From Hyphomicrobiales bacterium (GTDB lineage: Bacteria > Pseudomonadota > Alphaproteobacteria > Rhizobiales > Devosiaceae), in assembly GCA_027065555.1 (NCBI GenBank), contig JAMONS010000064.1:1-37329 (forward strand): a stretch of DNA of 37,329 bases. The letters run 5' to 3'. A program made the translations under genes and the position numbers. How positions within the stretch are numbered: the first letter of the stretch is position 1; each line of letters starts with the position of its first letter. Positions 14,464 through 22,500 of this stretch are shown in pieces. A model generated the notes under the pieces. The model saw nothing but the letters and a program-made list of their open reading frames with translations. It had not been told where the DNA came from and searched no databases.

Positions 14464-15468
14464 ATGAAATTTTTAACAATATTAATCATCAGTATAATAA
14501 TTGGCATGTCTAATTTGGCATACGCTCAAAACCAACCCTCGTTTTCTCTTCCAATAGATTGTGAGTTAAATATTACGTGTTTTATTCAAAATTATGTTGA
14601 TATTGACCCTAGCGAAAACGTGCGTGATTATACTTGCAATAAAGCATCATATAACGGTCATAAGGGCACGGATTTTCGTCTTTTATCTACTCTCTCAATT
14701 CAAAAGGGAGTTAGGATTCTTGCTGCTGCTTCTGGTGTTGTTAAAGCCACTCGTGATGGCATGGCTGACAAGTTGGCGCTAAACATTGATGATCCGTCAA
14801 TCAAAAATCGTGAATGCGGTAATGGCGTTGTGATTGATCATGGTAATGGCTGGGAAATACAATATTGTCACATGAAGAAAGGTAGCGTTATTGCCAAAAA
14901 AGGAGAATTGGTTGAGCAAGGAGAGGAAATAGGGCAGGTTGGATATTCTGGTTTGGCACAATTTGCTCAACTTCATATTACGGTGCGTCAGAATGATAGA
15001 ATTATAGATCCATTTACTGGGAATGATAATTTTAATGCCTCATGTTCTTTAGCTCAAAATACTAGTAGCGGGTTATGGGACAAGGCACTAAAAAAACAGC
15101 TTATCTATAAACGAGGTGATTTGTTACAAAGCGGATTTTCAACTGCGATTGTAACACCTGCTAGCCTTGAAGGTGGTGAAGCTTTGCAAATTCCTTTCTC
15201 AACATCTGCGCCAGCCATTATTATTTATGCCAGATTTATTAATCTTGAAAGGGGTGACAAAATAAGTTTTGAAATATTGGGCCCATCTGGTGAGTTGATA
15301 AAAAATATTACCGACCCACTTGAGCGCAATAAGGCGCACTATGTTGCTTATTCAGGTAAAAAACGCCCCAAAGATGGCTGGGAGGAGGGGAGTTATAAAG
15401 GAAAAGTGAAATTATTGCGTGAGGGTGAAACCATTATTATGCAAGAGCAAGTGATTGAAATTAAGTAG
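14464..15468 (+). CDS. Secreted M23/LytM-like peptidase, possibly degenerate
   Basis: 334 residues from the ATG at 14464, with a clear signal peptide (MKFLTILIISIIIGMSNLAY, cleavage after AYA). The LytM domain (about residues 55-190) has YNGHKGTDFRLL (zinc HxxxD), VVIDHGNGWEIQYCHMKKGS and GQVGYSGLAQFAQLHITVR. The last motif is normally HxH; here it is QLH, so the zinc histidine is kept but the catalytic one is Gln. The remaining 140 residues are a beta-rich C-terminal domain. The reading frame stays open back to 14164 through repeat DNA, but that extension lacks sense and would bury the signal peptide. Likely a peptidoglycan hydrolase or an inactive LytM regulator. Confidence 0.8.
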   Translation: MKFLTILIISIIIGMSNLAYAQNQPSFSLPIDCELNITCFIQNYVDIDPSENVRDYTCNKASYNGHKGTDFRLLSTLSIQKGVRILAAASGVVKATRDGMADKLALNIDDPSIKNRECGNGVVIDHGNGWEIQYCHMKKGSVIAKKGELVEQGEEIGQVGYSGLAQFAQLHITVRQNDRIIDPFTGNDNFNASCSLAQNTSSGLWDKALKKQLIYKRGDLLQSGFSTAIVTPASLEGGEALQIPFSTSAPAIIIYARFINLERGDKISFEILGPSGELIKNITDPLERNKAHYVAYSGKKRPKDGWEEGSYKGKVKLLREGETIIMQEQVIEIK

Positions 15469-15597
15469 ATTATTTTAATATCAGCTAAGAAATAACTAGT
15501 ACCATTAATTTGATCACTAAGTGAGTTGCAAAGCGGCTTTTGACAAAATCCACATTTTTTTTGATTAAAGTCACATGCATTTGACAAACTAGCTATA

Positions 15598-17331
15598 ATG
15601 TCTGCTATAAAGGCTCGTTACTTACTGGAGTCTTTAATTTTGGCAATTCTAATTTTTCTATTACATTTGGCGGCAGCGACCATGCTGTTACTGTTTGGGG
15701 TGCGTATGGTTCGCACAGGCATTGAGAGGGCTATGGGGCCTTCGTTTAAGAGGTTGGTTACAGGTGCGAAGAGCAATATTATTCAAGGGGCATTTGCTGG
15801 CACAATATTAGCTATTATTTTGCAAAGTTCAGCCGCAACTGCGATTTTGGCAACTGGATTTGCCGCATCAGGTCTTATAACTATTACTATGGGATTGGCC
15901 ATAGTACTTGGCGCTGATCTTGGTTCAGCTTTAGTTATTCAAGTTCTTTCATTTAGACCCGATTGGTTAATTCCAATATTACTAGTTATTGGTGGCTGGT
16001 TATTCCTTAACACCCAATCTTTAACCTCAAAGCAAGTTGGGCGTATTTTCCTTGGTATTGCTTTTATTTTGTTGGCGCTTGGCATGATAAGTGCCGCCTC
16101 AACTCCAATTAAGGAAAGTGAATTTTTACCAGTTATCGCTTCATATCTGGAGAGTGAATATGTTACCGCATTTTTACTTGGTGCTTTGCTTACCTTTATT
16201 ATGCACTCATCGGTTGCCGCAATTTTAATGTTCGTAACATTTATTCAACTTGGATTGTTACCATTATCGGTTGGCATATCTATGGTATTGGGAGCAAATT
16301 TGGGCAGTGCTTTGGTATCTTTATGGCTGACAAAGGGAATGGAAATTTCAGCACGCCGCATTCCTGTTGCAAACTTATTGTTGCGTGGTTTTGGGGCAAT
16401 GTTGGCGCTTTATGCAGTGAAAAAATTGCCTATTACAGAGATGCTTTCAGGCTTTGGGCTAGGGCAAACTCTAGTTAATGCACATTTATTATTTAATCTT
16501 GTTTTATTGATTATTTCTTTGCCATTAATAAAATTAGTTCTTAAACCGCTAGAAAAAATGATGCCTGCAGCTATTAGCAAAGCTACAAAGGATAACTTAA
16601 AAGCTGCAAGCGCTCTTGATAAGAGCGCTTTAGATAAACCCACTTTGGCTCTTGCTAGCTTACGGCGAGAGATTTTACGAATGGGGGCGATTGTTGAAAC
16701 CATGATGCGCCCTGTTATGGAATTATATCAATCTGGTGATAGTGAGCAAATCAAGGAAATTCGACTAATGGACAAAGGAGTAAATGCTTCGCTCACCGCC
16801 ATTCGTCGTTATGTTTCTTCACTTGATAGATCAAAAATGAGCAAAAAAGACAATCGCTCTGCACGAGAATTAACCGATTATGCCATCAATCTTGAAATTG
16901 CTGGAGATATTGTTACTAAGCGCTTATTGGTTTTGGCTGAAAAATATAATCAGCGACATCTAAAGTTTTCAGATAGTGGTTGGGGTGAATTAGTAAGAAT
17001 GCAAGAGCGTATTGTGGCAAATATGACATTAGCATTTAACGTGCTTATTTCCCAAGATATAGAATCGGCTCGTCTATTGGTTGAAGAAAAAACCGAAATA
17101 ACAGCCCTTGAGCGTAAAAGCCGCAACAAACATCTTAAACGCTTACGACAGGGTGATGAAATAAGTTTTGAAAGCTCTGATATTCATCTTGAAACTTTGC
17201 GTGCATTAAAAGATTTCAATTCACAAATCTCAACTCTTGCTTATTCTATTCTTTATCGCTCGGGGCAATTACTTGAAACACGTCTGGTTGAAAATCCAAA
17301 TTTGGGTGATGAAATAGAGAAATCGAAATAA
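15598..17331 (+). CDS. Na/Pi cotransporter family protein with PhoU-like domain
   Basis: 577 residues. The membrane half (about 15-315) contains the two inverted Na/Pi repeats: GVRMVRTGIERAMGPSFKRL, QSSAATAILATGFAASGLI with GADLGSALVIQ, and MHSSVAAILMFVTFIQLGL with GANLGSALVSL. After a helical hairpin, residues about 350-560 form a PhoU-like four-helix region (LRREILRMGAIVETMMRPV onward). Members of this NptA/YjbB-like family move phosphate with sodium; YjbB exports phosphate. The gene stands alone, 10 bp from the convergent oxidoreductase. The start is uncertain: no clear ribosome binding site, and TATAAT overlaps the ATG. Confidence 0.9.
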   Translation: MSAIKARYLLESLILAILIFLLHLAAATMLLLFGVRMVRTGIERAMGPSFKRLVTGAKSNIIQGAFAGTILAIILQSSAATAILATGFAASGLITITMGLAIVLGADLGSALVIQVLSFRPDWLIPILLVIGGWLFLNTQSLTSKQVGRIFLGIAFILLALGMISAASTPIKESEFLPVIASYLESEYVTAFLLGALLTFIMHSSVAAILMFVTFIQLGLLPLSVGISMVLGANLGSALVSLWLTKGMEISARRIPVANLLLRGFGAMLALYAVKKLPITEMLSGFGLGQTLVNAHLLFNLVLLIISLPLIKLVLKPLEKMMPAAISKATKDNLKAASALDKSALDKPTLALASLRREILRMGAIVETMMRPVMELYQSGDSEQIKEIRLMDKGVNASLTAIRRYVSSLDRSKMSKKDNRSARELTDYAINLEIAGDIVTKRLLVLAEKYNQRHLKFSDSGWGELVRMQERIVANMTLAFNVLISQDIESARLLVEEKTEITALERKSRNKHLKRLRQGDEISFESSDIHLETLRALKDFNSQISTLAYSILYRSGQLLETRLVENPNLGDEIEKSK

Positions 17332-17341
17332 GTTTTATATT

Positions 17342-18586
17342 TTAAGCTTCAATAAATTCAACTTTTATAGGGCTATTTTCTTTTATTGTTGCAAGATCTT
17401 TAATATCAGAAAGCGAAATAAGTATGCGCCTTTGTGGGAACACACTCAAGTTACGTGAATAAATCACTTCATCATCATTTGATAATATCAATTTACCCTT
17501 CATTAAACGATCAAAGCGTAATTGAATATGGCTCATTCCAATATTTTCTTTTATGCCTGTCAAACATTGTGGAACGGCAAGTTTAACATTTTTGCTCACC
17601 TCAATTTTTGTTAAAATATGCCTAGATTGCAATTTGCTAGCTAAATCTAGAGCAACCCAATTAGCAATTTGCTTGCCCTCATTCCAACACCAGCCTGCTG
17701 TTTCAACAGGCCTTAAAATATTACCAGCAGCGTAATAAACAGGGTCAGAGCATCGCCCAAACTGATCAATAATCGGCCCATTAGTAGCTGGATCAATTTC
17801 AAGATGCCCAAGCCGTGCAAGCGAAGATTCGGGTATAAAGTGCCCACATAAAATTACTCCATCGCATTTAATGGTTTTGATTTGGCCGTTTGATTTTTTT
17901 ATTTCAACAGCACTCACTTTATTAGAGCCAATTATTTTTATTAATTTGCTACTTCTATGAAGTGGTATTTGCATTAAGGGTGCATATAATTCAACAGGCC
18001 AGCGAGCAATTACTTTGTCCGCTTCTTCAATTATAGCAACGGGTTTTATTTTTGCATGAGAGCAGGTTCTTATTGCAGAAAAAGCCACTAATTCCGAACC
18101 AATAATCACTGGATTTTCAAAAGGTTTTTGATTTCGTAAATATACCATTTGCTGCAATGCGCCAGTATTTAGCACGCCTTGCACCCTATCTCCAGAAATC
18201 AGCCTTGCCGAACGTGTCTTTTCTCGCACCCCACAAGCGTAAATAATGCGTGAAGCTGAAATTTCTTTTGTGCCTTCATTTGTGACTAATAATAAATGCC
18301 CCCCCCTTCTCATTTCTACAACGCTAGTTGAGAGCCAAATTTCAACGCCAGCATTTTTTGCGCTTTTAACGAGCTTCTTGGCATATTTAGTGCCAGTTAA
18401 AACACGGCCATATTCACGCATTCCAAAGGGAAAATCTCCACAATGGCGTGGAATGCCGCCAGCTTCATTTTCACGCTCAAGCACAACAACCCGCTTAATA
18501 CCAAGTCTTTTCAACTCAATAGAAGCAGAAAGCCCAGCAGGGCCTGCACCAATAATTGCCACATCTATTTGTTGCGCTTTATTCAT
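17342..18586 (-). CDS. FAD/NAD(P)-dependent oxidoreductase, partner of the GlpA-like protein
   Basis: 414 residues. An N-terminal dinucleotide fold DVAIIGAGPAGLSASIELKR (8-27) is followed by ERENEAGGIPRHC and GMREYGRVLTGTKYA; later pieces are YACGVREKTRSARLISGDR, VQGVLNTGALQQM and YYAAGNILRPVETAGWCWNE. This is the pyridine-nucleotide-disulfide-reductase-like protein that pairs with GlpA-like BFD oxidoreductases in many bacteria and carries electrons from the FAD dehydrogenase. Its ATG overlaps the end of the upstream partner by 8 bp, so the two are coupled. No GlpC or DUF1667 third subunit is present. Confidence 0.85.
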   Translation of the reverse strand: MNKAQQIDVAIIGAGPAGLSASIELKRLGIKRVVVLERENEAGGIPRHCGDFPFGMREYGRVLTGTKYAKKLVKSAKNAGVEIWLSTSVVEMRRGGHLLLVTNEGTKEISASRIIYACGVREKTRSARLISGDRVQGVLNTGALQQMVYLRNQKPFENPVIIGSELVAFSAIRTCSHAKIKPVAIIEEADKVIARWPVELYAPLMQIPLHRSSKLIKIIGSNKVSAVEIKKSNGQIKTIKCDGVILCGHFIPESSLARLGHLEIDPATNGPIIDQFGRCSDPVYYAAGNILRPVETAGWCWNEGKQIANWVALDLASKLQSRHILTKIEVSKNVKLAVPQCLTGIKENIGMSHIQLRFDRLMKGKLILSNDDEVIYSRNLSVFPQRRILISLSDIKDLATIKENSPIKVEFIEA

Positions 18587-20033
18587 TTTTTAGCTTTTGT
18601 TTTTTGCTCTTATTAAAATAACTATCAGCAATTTCTGTTACATGAGAGGAACAATAAAAGCCCTGACAGCGTCCCATTGTTGCACGAGTTTGCCTTTTTA
18701 AACCTGCCATTGAGTTTGCTTTTAATGCACCAGTTAGGGCGGCTAAGATTTCACGCTTGCTTACCATTTCACAATGGCAAATAATCTCGCCATGATCTTT
18801 TTCTTGCCAATCACGTTTTGAATTTTGGGCACGTTTTGAATTTTGGGCTAATAATGGGGTTGGTTTAGGAAGTTTTGGTCTATTTATTTTATCGTGTTTT
18901 TGCCCCAAACTTGAGTATTTTTTATAGACATATTTAGCAATTCCTAGCGCCCCACTAAGACCTGTTGATCTTATACCACCAACGCTTATCCAATTGTTTT
19001 TTGGCTCAATTTCGATTTGGTAATCCTTATACTGCGTGGCGGGTCGTAAGCCTGCATAAGTTGCGGTGATAGGCATGTCTTTAAGAGATGGTATTTTAGC
19101 AATCCCTGCTTTTATTAGACCTTTAAGTGTAGCTTCATCAGTTGAACTATTAGAACGGCTTGATTGATCCTCAGCCGTTGGGCCAACTAATAAGTTTCCA
19201 AATATGGTTTTGCAAACCACTAAACCTTTTGTGCGGGGAGTTGGAACAGGAAGAATAATTGAATTAGCTAGGTTTGATGCCGCTTTATCAAATATTACGA
19301 ATTGGCCTTTGCGAGGGGTAATGTTAAAACTTGAATGTCCGAGAAGTACTTTATTAAGCCTATCACCATAAAGACCTGCGCAATTTATTACGTATCGAGT
19401 TTTAATAGTTCCAAGCGTTGTTTTTAATTGCCAAATATCTTTATCAAAATCTCCACTAATAACTTGGCAAGAAAGAAATATTTGCGCTCCGTTTTCTATT
19501 GCTTGATGCAAATAAGCATAAGGAGCTGACCATGGATCAATTATTGCTTCATCGGGAATAAAAACTGCACCAAGAGCATTTTTGGCTAAGTGTGGCTCTT
19601 TTTGAGCAAGCAATTTTGCACTTATTATTCTAGCATTTTTAATACCATTTTGATGTGCTTTAGCTTTTATGTCATCAAGAGCTGCTAATTCATCTTCATT
19701 CCAAGCAACAACATAGGCGCCAATTTTTTCTAATGGCAGGCCTAGCTGTTTATGGATTTTTGTATATTCTAAATAACCATCCTTTACACATGCCAGTTCA
19801 ATCGAGTTAATAGGTGCATCAAAACCAGTGTGCAAAATTGCACTATTGGCTTTGCTTGCGCCATCAAGAATATCACTAGCTTTTTCAATTATAGCTACTT
19901 TTGCACCCTCTAAGGTGAAACGTCTGGCAACAGCACAACCCACTACGCCAGCGCCAATTACGGCAATATCAAACACATCACTTGCCAGCTCACCTTGTTT
20001 TGGGTTATCAAATTGTTGTTGTGATATTGTCAT
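18579..20033 (-). CDS. GlpA-like FAD oxidoreductase with C-terminal [2Fe-2S] BFD domain
   Basis: 484 residues. A DAO fold opens with DIAVIGAGVVGCAVARRFTL and EKASDILDGASKANSAILH TGFD-type, as in glycerol-3-phosphate dehydrogenases; TYAGLRPATQYKDYQIE and GGIRSTGLSGALGIA follow. The tail has ICHCEMVSKREI and MGRCQGFYC, four cysteines of a BFD-like [2Fe-2S] domain. Shorter than E. coli GlpA (about 540). The ATG at 20033 has AGGA at 8 nt. Substrate is likely glycerol-3-phosphate or a related hydroxy compound (inference from the family and the neighbouring DeoR and phosphodiesterase). A perfect 18-bp tandem duplication inserts AQNSKR twice before the BFD domain. Confidence 0.85.
   Translation of the reverse strand: MTISQQQFDNPKQGELASDVFDIAVIGAGVVGCAVARRFTLEGAKVAIIEKASDILDGASKANSAILHTGFDAPINSIELACVKDGYLEYTKIHKQLGLPLEKIGAYVVAWNEDELAALDDIKAKAHQNGIKNARIISAKLLAQKEPHLAKNALGAVFIPDEAIIDPWSAPYAYLHQAIENGAQIFLSCQVISGDFDKDIWQLKTTLGTIKTRYVINCAGLYGDRLNKVLLGHSSFNITPRKGQFVIFDKAASNLANSIILPVPTPRTKGLVVCKTIFGNLLVGPTAEDQSSRSNSSTDEATLKGLIKAGIAKIPSLKDMPITATYAGLRPATQYKDYQIEIEPKNNWISVGGIRSTGLSGALGIAKYVYKKYSSLGQKHDKINRPKLPKPTPLLAQNSKRAQNSKRDWQEKDHGEIICHCEMVSKREILAALTGALKANSMAGLKRQTRATMGRCQGFYCSSHVTEIADSYFNKSKKQKLKNE
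18813..18848. repeat. 18-bp in-frame tandem duplication inside the GlpA-like gene
   Basis: ACGTTTTGAATTTTGGGC occurs twice back to back (18813-18830, 18831-18848). Being 18 bp it keeps the frame and duplicates AQNSKR in the linker between the FAD and BFD domains. Such perfect copies point to a recent slippage event. Confidence 0.95.
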
Positions 20034-20104
20034 CAATATATCCTGTTATGACTAAGTGCTACTTAAAAATGGCTATTCGGTCAATTACTATCTTTGGGGA
20101 AAAA

Positions 20105-20866
20105 ATGAAAATTAAGCGCCGACAAGCAAAAATTCTTGAAATTATACGTAAAGAAGAACGTGCTTCTGTGGAATATTTAGCAGTAAAACTAGATATTTCG
20201 CGTGAAACCATTCGGCGTGACCTCACCGATTTAGCAAAAGTGGATAAAGTCCAAAAAATTCACGGTGGCGCTACTTTGCCACAACATTTTGGTGAAGCTT
20301 CTTTTCAACAACGTATGTCTGATAATGCTTTTGAAAAAGCAAAAATTGCTTCTAAAGCATTGCAGTTTTTTACATCAGGGGAAACTATATTTATAGATAC
20401 TGGTTCTACAACCCTATATTTTGCAGAAAAACTATCGGAAATTTCTGGGCTAACCATTGTTACTAACTCGACAGAATTGGCAAGAATAATTTCTTCTTCA
20501 AATTCTGATAATCAAGTTTTTTTACTTGGGGGAGAATTTAGCTCTGACAATCGCCAAACAGTTGGGACTATGGCAATTTCTCAAATTAGGCAATTTCGAG
20601 CGCATCATGCAGTATTAACGGTTGGGGCGCTTGATGGGCGCACTGGTGCAATGGACTATAATATTGAGGAAGCGCAAATTGCTAGCGCAATGATTGAACA
20701 ATCTCAATCGCTCACAGTTTTAATGGATAGTTCAAAATATGATCAGCTTGCTTCATTTGAAGTGTGCTCGTTAGAAAAAATTGATAGGCTTATTTGTGAT
20801 AAATTGCCAACAGATAAGCTTTTAGAGTTTTTGCAGGTAGCAGATGTAGATGTCATACTTGCTTAA
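20105..20866 (+). CDS. DeoR/GlpR-family transcriptional repressor
   Basis: 253 residues from the ATG at 20105, which has GGGGA at 6 nt; the frame is open further upstream to 19982 but would run into the divergent gene. The DeoR helix-turn-helix (about 3-57) reads RRQAKILEIIRKEERASVEY, LDISRETIRRDLTDLAK and KIHGGATLP. The sensor domain has IFIDTGSTTLYFAEKL and LLGGEF, typical of sugar-phosphate-sensing members such as GlpR. It is divergent from the GlpA-like operon with a 71-bp shared spacer and is followed by the ABC operon, so it probably represses both in the absence of a phosphorylated inducer. Confidence 0.9.
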   Translation: MKIKRRQAKILEIIRKEERASVEYLAVKLDISRETIRRDLTDLAKVDKVQKIHGGATLPQHFGEASFQQRMSDNAFEKAKIASKALQFFTSGETIFIDTGSTTLYFAEKLSEISGLTIVTNSTELARIISSSNSDNQVFLLGGEFSSDNRQTVGTMAISQIRQFRAHHAVLTVGALDGRTGAMDYNIEEAQIASAMIEQSQSLTVLMDSSKYDQLASFEVCSLEKIDRLICDKLPTDKLLEFLQVADVDVILA

Positions 20867-21242
20867 ATTTATTATACTTGTCTAAACTTATTATTGCTGT
20901 TCAATTAAATTTAGTTTTTTAATATTTTCTTTTTGAGCGCTGCAAATGCGTCAAAAGCTAACTTTCTCACAGGTTGTTATGTAAGTATCTATGTTAAAAC
21001 TTTCATTAAATATGTAAAAAGTCGCTAAATTGTATAAATTTTTGACTATTAGGCTAGTAATTCTGTGGTTTTTGTCATAATGTGGTTATATTAGATAGAT
21101 ATTTATTAATTGCATCGATGAAATCTATGCAAAAACTAGAACTGGTTTAACTGATCTGATTTGGGTAATAATAGATTTTTTGATGTTGGTGAGGCTAAGT
21201 TATCTGTCTGAAAGGTAACAAGATTAACAAGGGAACAAACTT
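20867..21242 (+). promoter_or_regulatory. Leader/promoter region of the ABC importer operon
   Basis: 376 bp, AT-rich, no gene seen. It should hold the promoter of the solute-binding-protein gene and operators for the DeoR protein. The inverted repeat TTGCAT / ATGCAA (21110-21115 and 21127-21132, 11 bp apart, with the palindrome CATCGATG inside) is the best operator candidate, about 110 bp before the ATG. I could not fix a -35/-10 pair. Confidence 0.4.
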
Positions 21243-22301
21243 ATGAAATCTAATATATTTAAAATTTTCACACTTGCAGCACTTGGTGTTACAGCTCTTG
21301 CGGGCTCGGTATCAATTGCTAATACTGAGGAATTAAGAATCGTAGGCTGGGGCGGCACAACTCAAGCCGCACATAAACCAGCTTATTTCGAACCATTTAC
21401 GCAAGAGACTGGCATTAAAGTTGTCGAAGACGAATGGAGTGGCGAAAAGGCTAAAATTCGTGCCATGGTTGAAACTGGAAATATAACTTGGGACGTTGTT
21501 CAAGTTGAAGGTCCAACTGTTGATCAGGGTTGTGAAGAAGGTTTGTTTGAAGAGCTTGATTGGTCAAGAATTACCGACAAAGCCAATATGGTTGACGGCA
21601 CAGTTAAAAAATGTGGTGCTGGCATTTTGATTTGGTCAGTTATTTTTGCTTATGATGGCGACAAGATTACTGGTGATGTCCCACAGAACTGGGCAGATTT
21701 CTGGAATGTTGAGAAATGGCCAGGCAAGCGTGGATTGCGCGGTAAACCAAAACCAATGCTTGAAATTGCGCTTATGGCTGATGGCGTTGCAAAAGAAGAC
21801 GTTTATAATGTTCTATCAACTCCTGAAGGTGTTGATCAGGCATTTGCAAAACTTGATGAACTTAAGCCAAATATCCTTTGGTGGAAAGCTGGCGCAGAGC
21901 CACAGCAACGTCTTGGTGCTGGTGATGTTGCTATGACCGCAGCTTATAATGCTTGGGTATATCGCATTGCTGACGAAGAAGGTAAGAACTTCAAAATGGT
22001 TTGGGATGGCAATCAGTTCTCAACTGATTATTGGACAATCATTAAAGGTTCTCCGAATATTGACGCAGCATATAAGTTCCTAGAGCTTTCAATGCGTCCT
22101 GATCGTCAAGCAGTATTCTTTAACAAAGTAACTTATGGCTGGACTGCTAAAGGAACTGGTGAATTTGTTGATGAAAAAGTGCTTCCACATCTACCAACCT
22201 ACGGTTCAAACATGGACAATGCTTTGGAAACAAGCGGTGCATTCTGGCTTGAGCATGGTGAAAGCCTTGAAAAACGCTTCCAAGCTTGGATGGCTAAATA
22301 G
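21243..22301 (+). CDS. PotD-type ABC transporter periplasmic solute-binding protein
   Basis: 352 residues with a signal peptide (MKSNIFKIFTLAALGVTALA, cleavage after SIA/N region) and a type II solute-binding fold: LRIVGWGGTTQAAHKPAYFE, TGIKVVEDEWSGEKAKIRAM, WDVVQVEGP, NWADFWNVEKWPGKRGLR and AMTAAYNAWVYRIADEEG. It belongs to the PotD/PotF-like cluster, whose members bind polyamines but also other small solutes; the neighbouring phosphodiesterase and GlpA-like enzymes argue against polyamine. A good AAGGGA ribosome binding site precedes the ATG. A terminator hairpin follows, which would give more binding protein than permease. Confidence 0.88.
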   Translation: MKSNIFKIFTLAALGVTALAGSVSIANTEELRIVGWGGTTQAAHKPAYFEPFTQETGIKVVEDEWSGEKAKIRAMVETGNITWDVVQVEGPTVDQGCEEGLFEELDWSRITDKANMVDGTVKKCGAGILIWSVIFAYDGDKITGDVPQNWADFWNVEKWPGKRGLRGKPKPMLEIALMADGVAKEDVYNVLSTPEGVDQAFAKLDELKPNILWWKAGAEPQQRLGAGDVAMTAAYNAWVYRIADEEGKNFKMVWDGNQFSTDYWTIIKGSPNIDAAYKFLELSMRPDRQAVFFNKVTYGWTAKGTGEFVDEKVLPHLPTYGSNMDNALETSGAFWLEHGESLEKRFQAWMAK

Positions 22302-22317
22302 GTTTTAATATTAGATA

Positions 22318-22349
22318 TGACTGGCGGGATTTTTCTTGCCAGTCATTTT
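22318..22349 (+). terminator. Terminator/attenuator after the solute-binding protein
   Basis: A perfect 8-bp stem TGACTGGC / GCCAGTCA (22318-22325, 22338-22345) with a 12-nt loop, followed by TTTTC. It lies 17 bp past the binding-protein stop, inside the operon, as is common for ABC importers. Confidence 0.75.
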
Positions 22350-22381
22350 CTTGAATAATATCATAGTGATATTATTGTGCT

Positions 22382-22454
22382 AAAAAGCGAGATGAACGTT
22401 AATTTTTGATGTTTCCTCCATATTTTTCTATATAGTTTAATATCTCGCTTTTTT
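22382..22454 (+). terminator. Second long-range hairpin before the permease genes
   Basis: AAAAAGCGAGAT (22382-22393) is the exact reverse complement of ATCTCGCTTTTT (22442-22453), with a 48-nt loop and a T-run at the 3' side. It may be a further attenuator or protect the upstream mRNA 3' end. TATAAT at 22459-22464, just after it, could be the -10 of an internal promoter, but no good -35 was found. Confidence 0.4.
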
Positions 22455-22500
22455 GCTCTATAATATTCTGACATGCCATATACTGGGGAGGTGATTGGCA

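Noticed and set aside
15537-15606. TTGACA and TATAAT hexamers at the Na/Pi gene start as a sigma-70 promoter
   Set aside because: TATAAT (15594-15599) overlaps the ATG, and the TTGACA copies lie about 8 or 50 bp away, not about 17 bp, so no proper promoter spacing exists.
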